From assembly GCF_000948975.2 (NCBI RefSeq), contig NZ_CP059735.1, forward strand, positions 2,728,001 to 2,792,000: a DNA stretch of 64,000 bases, in the 5' to 3' direction. Shown here piece after piece: positions 55,929 to 64,000 of this stretch. Position 1 is the stretch's first letter, and each line of letters begins with the position of its first letter. A program made the position numbers and the translations under genes. The notes beneath the pieces were generated by a model. The model worked only from the letters and a program-made list of their open reading frames with translations. It made no database searches and was not told where the DNA came from. Source of the DNA: Thalassomonas actiniarum (lineage in GTDB: Bacteria; Pseudomonadota; Gammaproteobacteria; Enterobacterales; Alteromonadaceae).

Positions 55929-56396
55929 ATGAGTGAGTTGATAACAATAAACGGACAAGCGCATGAAATAGATGTCGACGGCGATATGCCTTTGCTGTGG
56001 TTTTTGCGTGATAAATTGGAGTTTACCGGCACCAAATTCGGTTGCGGCAGCGGACTTTGCGGCGCCTGTACCGTACATGTCGACGGCCAGGCTACCCGCT
56101 CCTGTATCACGCCGGTGGCTACATTGGCGGGAAAAAAGATTACCACCATAGAAGGCCTGTCGGAAAATGGCGATCACCCGCTACAAAAAGCCTGGTTAAA
56201 CAACAAGGTACCCCAGTGCGGGTACTGCCAGGCGGGACAGATCATGAATGCCGCCAGTTTATTGGCCGTCAACGTTGCCCCCAGCGAAGAAGAAATCGAT
56301 ACCGCGATGCAGGGCAATATCTGCCGCTGCGGTACATATCAGCGCATTAAAAAAGCCATCGGCGAAGCCGCACAAGAAATGCAAGAGGATGCCTGA
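55929..56396 (+). CDS. [2Fe-2S] subunit of IorAB-type molybdenum hydroxylase
   Basis: A 155-aa protein with the plant-type ferredoxin cluster motif [15 protein letters not shown] (about 38-52) and the second [2Fe-2S] domain with CGYCQAGQI (about 98-106) and CRCGTYQRI (about 137-145). It is the small electron-transfer subunit of a xanthine-oxidase-family enzyme related to isoquinoline 1-oxidoreductase. The large subunit begins 1 nt after its stop (TGATATG), so they are coupled. Confidence 0.95.
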   Translation: MSELITINGQAHEIDVDGDMPLLWFLRDKLEFTGTKFGCGSGLCGACTVHVDGQATRSCITPVATLAGKKITTIEGLSENGDHPLQKAWLNNKVPQCGYCQAGQIMNAASLLAVNVAPSEEEIDTAMQGNICRCGTYQRIKKAIGEAAQEMQEDA

Positions 56397-56397
56397 T

Positions 56398-58665
56398 ATG
56401 AGCAACGCAACGGATCTTGATAATAACGCGAATAGCGGGCAGTTAAGCAGCAATATACCAGGCAGCGGTCAACCCAGTAATACCGGCCGGCGCAGCTTTA
56501 TGAAAATGGCCGGGGTTGCCGGTGGCGGCTTGGTATTAGGGGTCAGTTTACCCGGCTATGCCGGCGGTAAAACTGAAAAAATGGCCGGGCTGGCAAGCGA
56601 AAGTACTTTTAATCCCAATGCCTTTATTCATTTAAGTGAAAACGGCGATACCCTGATTTATTGCGGCCGCTGTGAAATGGGGCAGGGGATCAGTACGGCA
56701 TTGCCATCGGCGGTGGCCGATGAGATGGAAGCCGACTGGTCGCGGGTGCGCGTAGAGCAGGCGGACGGCGATGAGGATAAATACGGCCCGCAGGCGACCG
56801 GCGGCTCCGCCAGTATTGTCCGTATGTACCAGCCGATGCGCGAAGCCGGTGCAGCGGCCAAAGCCATGCTGATTGGCGCGGCGGCCAAGGTATGGAAAAC
56901 AAGTGCCGATAACTGTTATGCACAGGCGCACTTTGTTTATAACAAACTCAATAAGCAAAAACTTGGTTATGGCGAGCTGGCCAGCCTTGCCGCCAATATG
57001 CCGGTGCCTTCAAGTCCGGTATTAAAAAGCAAAGATGAATTTCGCTATATCGGCCATGCCTTGCCAAGACATGATCAGGACGAGGTCGTGGTCGGCAAGC
57101 GTATGTATGGCGTGGATACTAAAATGCCCGGGCTGAAATATGCCGCCATTACTCATTGTCCCGTGCTCGGCGGTAAACTGAAAAGCCTGGATAAAACCGA
57201 CGCCCTTAAGGTGAAAGGGGTGCTTGGCGTAGTGGAAATCCCCCGCTTTGACGTGCCTTACGGTTCTATCGGCGGTGTTGCCGTGGTCGCCGATAATAGC
57301 TGGACCGCACAGCAGGCACTGAAAAAGCTGAAAATCAGCTGGGACCTGGGGGAAAACCAGGTTTACAACACTAAGGCCTATAAGCAGCAGCTGGTGGCGA
57401 ATGTTGAAAAGCCGGCACAAGTGACCCACGAGCGGGGCGATGTCGGACAGGCTTTTGCCAGGGCAAAACAAAAAGTCAGTGCTACCTATACCGGCGGCCA
57501 TTTATCCCATTCACCGATGGAGCCTAATGCCAGTGTGGTCTGGGTGCAGGACAACAGCTGTGAAGTGTGGGCGGCAACGCAAAGCCCGGCGGATATCCAG
57601 AAGGTATTGGCACAGTATTTAAAACGCGAGCCGAAAGATATTCTCGTGCATGTTACTATGTCGGGGGGCGCATTCGGCCGTAAGTTCAAGTGTGATTATG
57701 TGCATGAAGCGGCGGTGATCTCGCAAAAAATGAAGATGCCGATTCAGCTGATCTGGTCGCGTGAAGAAGACATGCGCACGGGGTATTATCATTCCACCAG
57801 CGCCCAGCATATTGAGGCTTCCCTGGATGAAAACGGCAAGGTCACCGGCTGGCTGCACCGCGCTGCGTTTCCTTCTATCGGTTCGTTATTTAATCCTTCG
57901 CTGGATCGGGCGTCCAAGAGCAGTCTGGAAGATGTCGCCATGCATCCTTTTGCCATCGAAAATTTCCGCGCCGAAAGCGGCGAAGCCAAGGCCCATACCC
58001 GTATCGGCTGGTACCGTGCGGTTTATGCCATTTTTTACGGTTTTGCCTTTGGCACCTTTGCCGACGAACTGGCGGATAAGGCGGGTAAAAATACCTTTGA
58101 TTTCCTGAATCAGCTTTATGACGACAGCAGCAATATCAACGACAGGCAAAAAGAGCGGGCGGCCCGCTCTAAAGGGGCACTGGCGCTGGCAGCGAAAAAA
58201 GCCGGCTGGGATAACCGTCATAAACTGCCCAAGGGGCAGGGTATCGGCCTGGCGGTGCATTACAGCTTTAACTCTTATGTCGCTATGGCGGTGCGTGTTG
58301 AAGTCAAGGGCGAAAATATCCGGGTGCTTAAGGTGGATTGCGCTTTGGATTGCGGCCAGATCCTTAATGTCGACGGGGCTACCGCGCAAATGGAAGGGGC
58401 CGTGGTCATGGGCATGTCGCTGGCGCTGAGTACGGAAATCAGCTTTAAAGATGGCGCGGTCGTCAATTCCAATTTCCACGATTATCCTGTGATGCGTATT
58501 TCAGATATGCCAGAGGTTGCCGTGCATATGGTGGAATCTGATCATAAGCCGACAGGGTTAGGTGAACCCGGGGTAGCGCCGTTTGCGCCGGCATTGAGTA
58601 ACGCTATCTTTGCCGCCTCGGGTAAACGCTACCGCGACTTACCTATGTTGCCTTTGTCAGTGTAA
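56398..58665 (+). CDS. Molybdopterin subunit of IorAB-type hydroxylase
   Basis: A 755-aa protein. An N-terminal twin-arginine signal (GRRSFMKMAG, then a hydrophobic stretch) directs export as a folded complex with the small subunit. The molybdopterin cytosine dinucleotide domains follow (GRCEMGQGIST, GGAFGRKFKCD, GLGEPGVAPFAP with the catalytic Glu near the C-terminus). Family members hydroxylate N-heterocycles or oxidise aldehydes. No XdhC-type insertion factor, FAD subunit or cytochrome subunit is adjacent. The start at 56398 is fixed by the stop of the small subunit. A strong terminator follows. Confidence 0.93.
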   Translation: MSNATDLDNNANSGQLSSNIPGSGQPSNTGRRSFMKMAGVAGGGLVLGVSLPGYAGGKTEKMAGLASESTFNPNAFIHLSENGDTLIYCGRCEMGQGISTALPSAVADEMEADWSRVRVEQADGDEDKYGPQATGGSASIVRMYQPMREAGAAAKAMLIGAAAKVWKTSADNCYAQAHFVYNKLNKQKLGYGELASLAANMPVPSSPVLKSKDEFRYIGHALPRHDQDEVVVGKRMYGVDTKMPGLKYAAITHCPVLGGKLKSLDKTDALKVKGVLGVVEIPRFDVPYGSIGGVAVVADNSWTAQQALKKLKISWDLGENQVYNTKAYKQQLVANVEKPAQVTHERGDVGQAFARAKQKVSATYTGGHLSHSPMEPNASVVWVQDNSCEVWAATQSPADIQKVLAQYLKREPKDILVHVTMSGGAFGRKFKCDYVHEAAVISQKMKMPIQLIWSREEDMRTGYYHSTSAQHIEASLDENGKVTGWLHRAAFPSIGSLFNPSLDRASKSSLEDVAMHPFAIENFRAESGEAKAHTRIGWYRAVYAIFYGFAFGTFADELADKAGKNTFDFLNQLYDDSSNINDRQKERAARSKGALALAAKKAGWDNRHKLPKGQGIGLAVHYSFNSYVAMAVRVEVKGENIRVLKVDCALDCGQILNVDGATAQMEGAVVMGMSLALSTEISFKDGAVVNSNFHDYPVMRISDMPEVAVHMVESDHKPTGLGEPGVAPFAPALSNAIFAASGKRYRDLPMLPLSV

Positions 58666-58686
58666 CTTTATGTTTTTATGACAAAC

Positions 58687-58727
58687 GCCTGCCAGCTAAT
58701 TCTATTCGCTGGCAGGCTTTCTATTTT
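58687..58727 (+). terminator. Rho-independent terminator of the IorAB operon
   Basis: A 10-bp stem GCCTGCCAGC/GCTGGCAGGC with an 11-nt loop, then TTTCTATTTTC, 22 nt after the stop at 58665. Confidence 0.85.
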
Positions 58728-58777
58728 CTAAGCGCACAATTGCATGGCTTACCGGCATCGCCGCAATGGCGATATTG

Positions 58778-60958
58778 CTAACCTTTAGTGCTTAACGGCA
58801 AGCTGATGGTGACGGTTACCCCGTCCGGCTCGTGATGGTTGCTGGCGCTGATCTTACCCTGATGAAATTCACAAATTAACCGGGCGATATATAAGCCGAG
58901 GCCTAAATGCGGCTGCTCCTGCCTTTTCGACGATCTTACCGAGACCATAGAATCAAATAAGCGCTCCTGCATCTGTTGCGGCAGCAATTCGCCGTTATTG
59001 CTGATGGTTAATACCAGCTGGGATTTCTCCTCACTGATGGCAAGTTTGACTTGATTGTCTTGGGTAAACTCCACGGCATTGGCCACCACCTTGTCCAGCA
59101 GCTGGGCAATATGCTCGGGCGAGCCGAGAAAATTAACCGTTTTAAGCGACTCGCTGACGGTAAAGTCAAAGCTGATATTCGGGTAGATTTGCTGGTAACC
59201 CTGGACGCAGCCCTTTAATACCTGGATAAAATCAAAGTCCATTTTATCCGTGGTATGCAGCATCTGCTCGATACGGGTGGCTTCGCTCATATTGGTTAAG
59301 ATCAGGTTGAGGCGGGTGATCCCCGATTGCGCCCGGTCGATATAGGCAGAGGCACTTTCCGGCATGGTTTGCATCGACAGGTTTTCCAATGAGGTCCTGA
59401 CCACGGCAATGGGCGTTCTCAGCTCATGGGACAGGCGTGACGACATGTTCTCCAGGTAATGGTTGTACTGGCTTAGCCGGTTTACTGCTGTGGTAAAACT
59501 ACGGGACAGGTCGCCGATTTCATCATTGGTGTTTGACGGCGGCAACGCCTGTTTGATACGGCCATGCTCGTCGATAGCCTGCTCCGCCTGGTTCCTTAAG
59601 GTGCGGATACGGCTGGAAATACGTGAGGCAAACAGGAAAAATGCCACCGCGCCGAGCAACATAATGGCCAGAATCGAGCTGAATAATTTCTCCAGCGCCC
59701 GGTTTCTGAGGGTGCGTATGCCGTTGGTGGTTTCTTCGACGATCACCGCACCCTGCACCTGGTTGTTGATAAAGATCGGGTAGGCGGCAGATAAGATCAC
59801 CGCCTGCTGATCTTGGGTCAGGCGCCATTGCGAAGTAGCTGCCCCTTTGAGGGCGCCGACAATATGTTTGCCGGTGAGGTTACTGGCATCATAAAGCTGG
59901 TCGATAAAATCGCTCGGCGGCCGGGTCAGTACCATGTAGTACAGCGGGATCAGCCATTTTTGCTCTAAGCCCCGCCACCAACTGGTGTCTTCGCTACCGG
60001 CACTTTTTTTATGCCAGACCCCGGCGGCCTGGCGGATATCGCCTGCGGTGGCTAAAACCCTGTGGTGCTGGTCCACCACCCAGATGCTGGAGTTGGTATA
60101 GCGCATGCTGCGTACAATTCGCTCGATTTCCGGGGAAGGTACTAAAACCGTGCCTAAGGTTTTGGCAAAGCGGGGATCGGCAGAGCCGACGGTGTGAGTG
60201 ACCTTACCTTGCTCTTTGTCGACATCATGTACCGCGAAGGCGATTTTATCGCCGACCATAGACAAGGGCACGCGCAATTCTATGTTATATCCCTGGTCCG
60301 TTGTCAGCCATTGCCCCTGAATTTGCGGGGTGACCACGGGAATATTGTTGTCCAGATCGGTAATACGATAGGTATCGAGCCAACCGGGTTTTTTATTGCT
60401 GACCAGATAACGGCTGAATTTGCCCGCCTGATCAACAAACGCCAGTTCCAGGTGGTCATTGCGGTTAAGGTTGATCATATTTTTGTCGCGGTAAACCACC
60501 TTATCGTCGGTGACATTAAAAAACAGGTACAGGTATTTATCATATTTGCCCAGGGTGGTTTTAAATGCCATGGTCAAGGCTTCACCGGAGGGGCTGGTTT
60601 TTTGCTGATAAAGCAGGTGATCTTGACCGTATTCATGGCCGCGGCTGGTGAAATTAGGCCAGTCGCGGTATTGGCCGTCGAGGCGGATGGGGTTTTTTAA
60701 CTGGTAGCCGTATAAATCCCTGCCTTGTTCCACGCTGGGTAAAAAGCTGGCGTGGCTGTTAAACAAATTCGGCCGGTCGTGTAAGGTGGTGGCCAGGGCG
60801 CGTGCCGTGCCCACCAGGGTTTGCTCCTGGCCGTAGCGTAAATATTTCTCCATTTCCCAGACATATTGATAACCGAACCAGGGGATGGAAAACAAAAAAG
60901 TTGATAATAAAAGTAGTTTACTGCGCAGGCCAAAACGTATCGGCAATGATAAAGCCAT
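58778..60958 (-). CDS. pdsS: PdsS-type sensor histidine kinase
   Basis: A 726-aa membrane histidine kinase. Membrane helix 1 is at about 15-33; a very long extracytoplasmic region (about 34-420) includes a carbohydrate-binding-like beta domain (LDGQYRDWPNF, DHLELAFVD) and a second region; helix 2 is at about 430-450, then HAMP, HisKA with phospho-acceptor His511 (SHELRTPIAV) and an HATPase (NAVEFT, LGLGLYIARL). It matches the histidine kinase of the proteobacterial dedicated sortase system. Its ATG overlaps the stop of pdsR by 1 nt (TAATG). Confidence 0.85.
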   Translation of the reverse strand: MALSLPIRFGLRSKLLLLSTFLFSIPWFGYQYVWEMEKYLRYGQEQTLVGTARALATTLHDRPNLFNSHASFLPSVEQGRDLYGYQLKNPIRLDGQYRDWPNFTSRGHEYGQDHLLYQQKTSPSGEALTMAFKTTLGKYDKYLYLFFNVTDDKVVYRDKNMINLNRNDHLELAFVDQAGKFSRYLVSNKKPGWLDTYRITDLDNNIPVVTPQIQGQWLTTDQGYNIELRVPLSMVGDKIAFAVHDVDKEQGKVTHTVGSADPRFAKTLGTVLVPSPEIERIVRSMRYTNSSIWVVDQHHRVLATAGDIRQAAGVWHKKSAGSEDTSWWRGLEQKWLIPLYYMVLTRPPSDFIDQLYDASNLTGKHIVGALKGAATSQWRLTQDQQAVILSAAYPIFINNQVQGAVIVEETTNGIRTLRNRALEKLFSSILAIMLLGAVAFFLFASRISSRIRTLRNQAEQAIDEHGRIKQALPPSNTNDEIGDLSRSFTTAVNRLSQYNHYLENMSSRLSHELRTPIAVVRTSLENLSMQTMPESASAYIDRAQSGITRLNLILTNMSEATRIEQMLHTTDKMDFDFIQVLKGCVQGYQQIYPNISFDFTVSESLKTVNFLGSPEHIAQLLDKVVANAVEFTQDNQVKLAISEEKSQLVLTISNNGELLPQQMQERLFDSMVSVRSSKRQEQPHLGLGLYIARLICEFHQGKISASNHHEPDGVTVTISLPLSTKG

Positions 60959-61689
60959 TAACTCTCTTCCGCGCCTGTTTGCTCTTTACCCGTTTGCTGG
61001 GGCTCATTCCAGCGATAACCCATGCCGTAGACGGTTTCGATGCAGTCAAACTCGCTGTCGATACGCATAAACTTTTTACGGATACGTTTGATATGGGAGG
61101 TGATGGTGCTGTCGTCGACGTAAATTTTCGAGTCCTGCATCAATTGCTGACGATTTTTGACATGTCCCGGGTGCTTGGCCAGGGCGAAGACCATCCAGAA
61201 TTCGGTCACGGTCAGGTCGACGGTTTGTTGTTGCCAGGCAATCGTCATGCGCTGGCTGTCGATGCTTAACGGACCGGATACTAACATGTGCTCTTGCTGG
61301 GTCGGTTGATCCAGGGCGTCTTGTCGGCGGAACAGGGCGGCAATGCGGGCGCTTAAATGGGGCAAACTGATGTCTTTGGTTAAATAGTCGTCCGCGCCCA
61401 TGCGCAAGCCGGAGACGGTATCAAAGTCGTTATCCCGGGCGGTTAAGAAAATAATCGGTAAGGTTTTCGATAAAGTTCTCAGCCACTGGCACAGGGTAAA
61501 GCCACCGTCATATTCCTGCTCCAGGCCGATATCTAAAATGACTAAATGGGGCAGGCGCAAGTTAAAGGCCGCGGTGGCGGTTTCGCGGTTTTCATAGGTT
61601 TGTACCTGATAGCCCTGAGTGCGCAGGACATCGGCATAGTTTTCCCGAATGGCCGCTTCATCTTCTACTATGGCTATACGTTTGCTCAT
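60958..61689 (-). CDS. pdsR: PdsR-type response regulator
   Basis: A 243-aa OmpR-type response regulator: receiver domain with EDE acidic pair, phospho-acceptor Asp in LVILDIGLE near residue 55 and Lys in YLTKDIS, then a winged-helix DNA-binding domain with VDDSTITSHIKRIRKKF. Its location before pdsS, overlapping by 1 nt, and opposite pdsO fits the regulator of the proteobacterial dedicated sortase system. Confidence 0.88.
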   Translation of the reverse strand: MSKRIAIVEDEAAIRENYADVLRTQGYQVQTYENRETATAAFNLRLPHLVILDIGLEQEYDGGFTLCQWLRTLSKTLPIIFLTARDNDFDTVSGLRMGADDYLTKDISLPHLSARIAALFRRQDALDQPTQQEHMLVSGPLSIDSQRMTIAWQQQTVDLTVTEFWMVFALAKHPGHVKNRQQLMQDSKIYVDDSTITSHIKRIRKKFMRIDSEFDCIETVYGMGYRWNEPQQTGKEQTGAEES

Positions 61690-61912
61690 GGCTTTCTCTT
61701 TTTTTCACTGCTGGGGCATCTTATGGGGCCACTATAACGAAAAAATTTCGTTACTGCGCTGTTTTATTGAAATTGCCATTTTGTTGCCACATTTTCCCGG
61801 CAAATTGCCTTTTTTGCGTCCGAGTAGTGCCGTTTTTATCGCGTTTAATAGTAGTCATCAAGCAAAGAGCACATGTAACTAATATGACTGCAACGAATAA
61901 GGGGATACCATT

Positions 61913-62728
61913 ATGAACAACACTAACCTTTCAGCTTCAAACCGCAACCTTGACAAAAAAGCCGGCGGCAAAGGAAAAATGATCAATATGCTGCTTATCG
62001 GCGCCTTAAGCTGCGCCCCTGTAGTGAGCGCAAACAGTTTTGCCGCCGCCATGAAAACCCAGGATGAATTACAGGCATCGGCCAAAGTACGTGAAGAAGT
62101 GGGCTTAGGCACAGGCATGGTGTTAGGGGCGATATTTGGCGGCCCGGCGGGCGCCTTTGTCACCGGTATTGCCGGTACCTTTATTGCCAAAAATATCAAT
62201 GCCACCGAAGAAGTGGATCAGCTCGAGCTGGCCTTAATGGAGCAAGAGCAGGAGCAGGAGCATAGCCTGATGGCCCTTAACCGTAAGCTTGAACTGGCAG
62301 AGCAGGCCTATCAGGCAGAGTTATTGGCGCTGCAGCAAAGCTATCAGGCAACCGGGCAGCTGCAGGCGGAGAACCTGCTAATGAGCCTGCAGTTTTCTAC
62401 CGGCTCCAGTGACATTGCCCCGCACTATCAGGAGCAAATTGCGGCTTTGGCCAATTTGCTAAAACGCTCGCCAACCTTGTCGATAGATCTTTCCGGTTAT
62501 ACCGATTTACAAGGGGATGAAACCTTGAACCATAACTTGTCTGTTGCCCGGGTGGATTCGGTTAAAAATGCCCTGGTAGCGCAAGGGGTTGCCGGTCGCC
62601 GTATTCAAACCTATGCCCATGGTGAAAATGCGCCGGTGGTGGCCAATGCCAAAAAAGAAGTCAGTTTTTATGATCGCCGGGTGGTGGTGAAATTACATCA
62701 GAATGTAGAGCAAACTGCGAAAAACTAA
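61913..62728 (+). CDS. pdsO: PdsO-type sortase-associated OmpA-like protein
   Basis: A 271-aa protein with a hydrophobic signal segment (about 24-44), a Gly-rich hydrophobic hairpin (GLGTGMVLGAIFGGPAGAF), a long helical coiled region rich in Glu and Gln (about 100-155), and an OmpA-C peptidoglycan-binding domain (DLSGYTDLQGD, NLSVARVDSVKNAL, DRRVVV). This order is that of PdsO. It is divergent from pdsR-pdsS, as in known sortase loci. A terminator hairpin follows at 62884. Confidence 0.88.
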   Translation: MNNTNLSASNRNLDKKAGGKGKMINMLLIGALSCAPVVSANSFAAAMKTQDELQASAKVREEVGLGTGMVLGAIFGGPAGAFVTGIAGTFIAKNINATEEVDQLELALMEQEQEQEHSLMALNRKLELAEQAYQAELLALQQSYQATGQLQAENLLMSLQFSTGSSDIAPHYQEQIAALANLLKRSPTLSIDLSGYTDLQGDETLNHNLSVARVDSVKNALVAQGVAGRRIQTYAHGENAPVVANAKKEVSFYDRRVVVKLHQNVEQTAKN

Positions 62729-62883
62729 TCTCTGTGACCAAGTCAATTAACAACCAGGAAAGTAAGGAGGTGAGGCCGGGTATTGTAAAGTGGATACGAT
62801 ACGTTAATAGCTAAGTTAAAACATTTTTCTTAAATAAAGTACCTAAGGTTAATTTTTAAAGTAAAGAAGACAATAAGTGAAAG

Positions 62884-62917
62884 CCGGGTTTTGAGGAGAG
62901 AGCAAAGCCCGGTTTTA
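62884..62917 (+). terminator. Hairpin terminator downstream of pdsO
   Basis: Stem CCGGGTTTTG/CAAAGCCCGG (one G-T pair) with a 9-nt loop, then TTTTATTG. It separates pdsO from the beta-lactamase-like gene. Confidence 0.8.
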
Positions 62918-62990
62918 TTGTATGTTTGCTATCGCTGCTCTCTATAATAGCTCTCTATTAAAGTAAAATAATAAAGTAAAGGAAACTATT

Positions 62991-63827
62991 TTGTCCCAGT
63001 CCCGATTGGCCCCGTTATGTTTTGTTGCCGCAATCAGTACAATGGCCACAACTATCAGCTGCCAGGCGAAAGCCGTTGCTGAACTTCCCTGTAATGCCCC
63101 TGAAAACCAGTGCACTTTTGTGCTGCTTAGTCAGAGCAACACAGTTTTGGAAACAAAAGTTCATGATGAACTGTTAAAGGTTAACCCGGGCAGGGCGGCA
63201 CAAGCCCAGTCGCCTTATTCCACCTTTAAAATTGCCAATTCGATGATAGCGCTGGAAACCGGCACGGTGGCGAGCATTTATCAGCCACTGCGTTATGATA
63301 AGGAAAAATATCCCTTTCAGGCCTGGTGGCCAAAAAACTGGCAGAAAGAACATGATTTAAAAAGCGCCTTTAAATATTCCGTGGTGCCTGTCTACCGGCA
63401 GCTGGCGGGGGATATCGGCGCGGCAAAGATGGCGGCTTATATGCAAAAGTTTCAATACGGCAATCTGGATATCAGCTCGGGTTTAGACAATTTCTGGCTA
63501 AACGGCAGTTTGAAAATATCCGCCATTGAGCAGGTGTATTTTTTACGGGCCCTTAAAAATAATGATTTTGCCTTATCCCGGGCGAGTATCGGTAAGTTAA
63601 AAGATTTGATGTTTGTTGAAGAAGGGCCACGTTATCAGCTTTTTGCCAAAACCGGCACCGGTCCCATAGGCAAGCAGCAATATATTGCCTGGTATGTCGG
63701 TTTTGTCGAAAACAATCACGGCACTTTTTATTTTGCCTTTCATGTTGAAGGCAAGACCTTTGCCGAGGTCCAGCAAAAGCGGCCCGAATTGGCGAGGGCG
63801 CATTTAAAGGCTTTGGATATTATCTAG
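62991..63827 (+). CDS. Class D beta-lactamase-like protein
   Basis: A 278-aa exported protein. After a signal peptide (about 1-27) the class D motifs are all present: S77-TF-K80, S130-V-V132, Y156-G-N158 and K220-T-G222. This is a complete active-site set, so a serine beta-lactamase of the OXA superfamily is plausible; BlaR-like penicillin sensing without hydrolysis is the alternative. Length matches OXA enzymes. The start is TTG at 62991 with AAAGGA about 7 nt upstream. It has its own region upstream, after the pdsO terminator. Chromosomal, with no integron or IS nearby, so likely intrinsic. Confidence 0.88.
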   Translation: MSQSRLAPLCFVAAISTMATTISCQAKAVAELPCNAPENQCTFVLLSQSNTVLETKVHDELLKVNPGRAAQAQSPYSTFKIANSMIALETGTVASIYQPLRYDKEKYPFQAWWPKNWQKEHDLKSAFKYSVVPVYRQLAGDIGAAKMAAYMQKFQYGNLDISSGLDNFWLNGSLKISAIEQVYFLRALKNNDFALSRASIGKLKDLMFVEEGPRYQLFAKTGTGPIGKQQYIAWYVGFVENNHGTFYFAFHVEGKTFAEVQQKRPELARAHLKALDII

Positions 63828-63864
63828 CCATTACCTGGCGATAACGGCAAGTTTCAGGGGCCGG

Positions 63865-63999
63865 TTAATTAATCTCGCGCCAGTAAAGAATACGGTCGTT
63901 TCCGCGGTACTGGCCGAAGCTGGCCAGGCCTCTGGGGTTATTGTCATGATTCGTGTCGCTGTCCCAGTCATATTTTAACCAATCCGGGGTGACATCATT
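63865..63999 (-). CDS. C-terminal end of an MshQ-like protein, partial
   Basis: Only the last 44 residues are in the window; the reading frame is open to the right edge and ends at 63865. The terminal residues, ASFGQYRGNDRILYWREIN, resemble the C-terminus of MSHA pilus biogenesis protein MshQ (DUF6701). MshQ is the last gene of the msh biogenesis cluster, so the cluster probably continues to the right. Judgement rests on a short segment. Confidence 0.5.
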   Translation of the reverse strand, partial: NDVTPDWLKYDWDSDTNHDNNPRGLASFGQYRGNDRILYWREIN

Positions 64000-64000
64000 G

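Noticed and set aside
57886-58479. Long minus-strand frame inside the molybdenum hydroxylase gene
   Set aside because: It is an antisense shadow of a well-supported gene with intact motifs.
62991-63827. Recently acquired resistance gene on a mobile element
   Set aside because: No integron site, transposase or composition change is visible around it; it is probably an intrinsic gene.

Overview
The window looks like chromosome of a marine gammaproteobacterium of the Alteromonadales, most probably Thalassomonas or another member of the Colwelliaceae. This rests on the mix of families (csiV next to mfd, a PdsS/PdsR/PdsO dedicated-sortase regulatory set, a PEP-CTERM remnant, an apparent MshQ C-terminus, many c-type cytochromes), on gltX beside a tRNA-Val array as in E. 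coli, and on moderate GC. The taxon is an inference. No prophage, IS transposase or CRISPR array is visible.

Layout. 1-4 kb: the 3' part of a large multicopper oxidase, followed 5 nt later by an unusual SCO1 / cytochrome c / PCuAC fusion, apparently a copper-handling pair. 4-11 kb: small zinc-ribbon and membrane proteins, a patatin-like phospholipase, a LanC-like cyclase without partners, an EEP-family hydrolase and unknown proteins. 11-13 kb: a MITE-like element, then eight identical tandem tRNA-Val(UAC) genes behind a near-perfect sigma-70 promoter, divergent from gltX. 14-22 kb: a DEAD-box RNA helicase, an XRE-cupin regulator divergent from a BenE-type transporter, an EamA transporter, a GNAT, and a diaminopropionate ammonia-lyase-like enzyme divergent from an Lrp-type regulator. 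22-24 kb: a chemoreceptor.

24.5-33 kb is the most distinctive region. Two divergent gene sets form what looks like an electron-transfer locus. The minus strand carries a MauG/CCP-type diheme peroxidase, a secreted cupredoxin-like protein and a cytochrome P460. The plus strand carries a monoheme cytochrome c, a five-heme cytochrome c translationally linked to a predicted outer-membrane barrel, a membrane-anchored triheme cytochrome and a HAMP membrane protein with no output domain. Together they have parts for inner membrane, periplasm and outer membrane. I do not recognise the set as a described system.

33-46 kb: an AIM24-family protein, an AraC regulator divergent from an AldB/ExaC-type aldehyde dehydrogenase, a serine hydrolase, a lone receiver domain, XRE-cupin and GNAT genes, a frameshifted PEP-CTERM gene remnant, a DsbA-family isomerase, a sulfotransferase and a 689-aa protein of unknown function. 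46-51.5 kb: csiV and mfd, with one copy of a 157-bp inverted-repeat element directly after mfd; a second copy lies in the electron-transfer locus. 52-59 kb: an SRPBCC-like protein, a single-domain BLUF photoreceptor, a cytochrome c lipoprotein, a GntR regulator with a membrane protein, a DUF1203 protein and an IorAB-type molybdenum hydroxylase. 59-64 kb: PdsS-PdsR divergent from PdsO, then a class D beta-lactamase-like gene where the sortase and its target would be expected, and the probable end of mshQ at the right edge.
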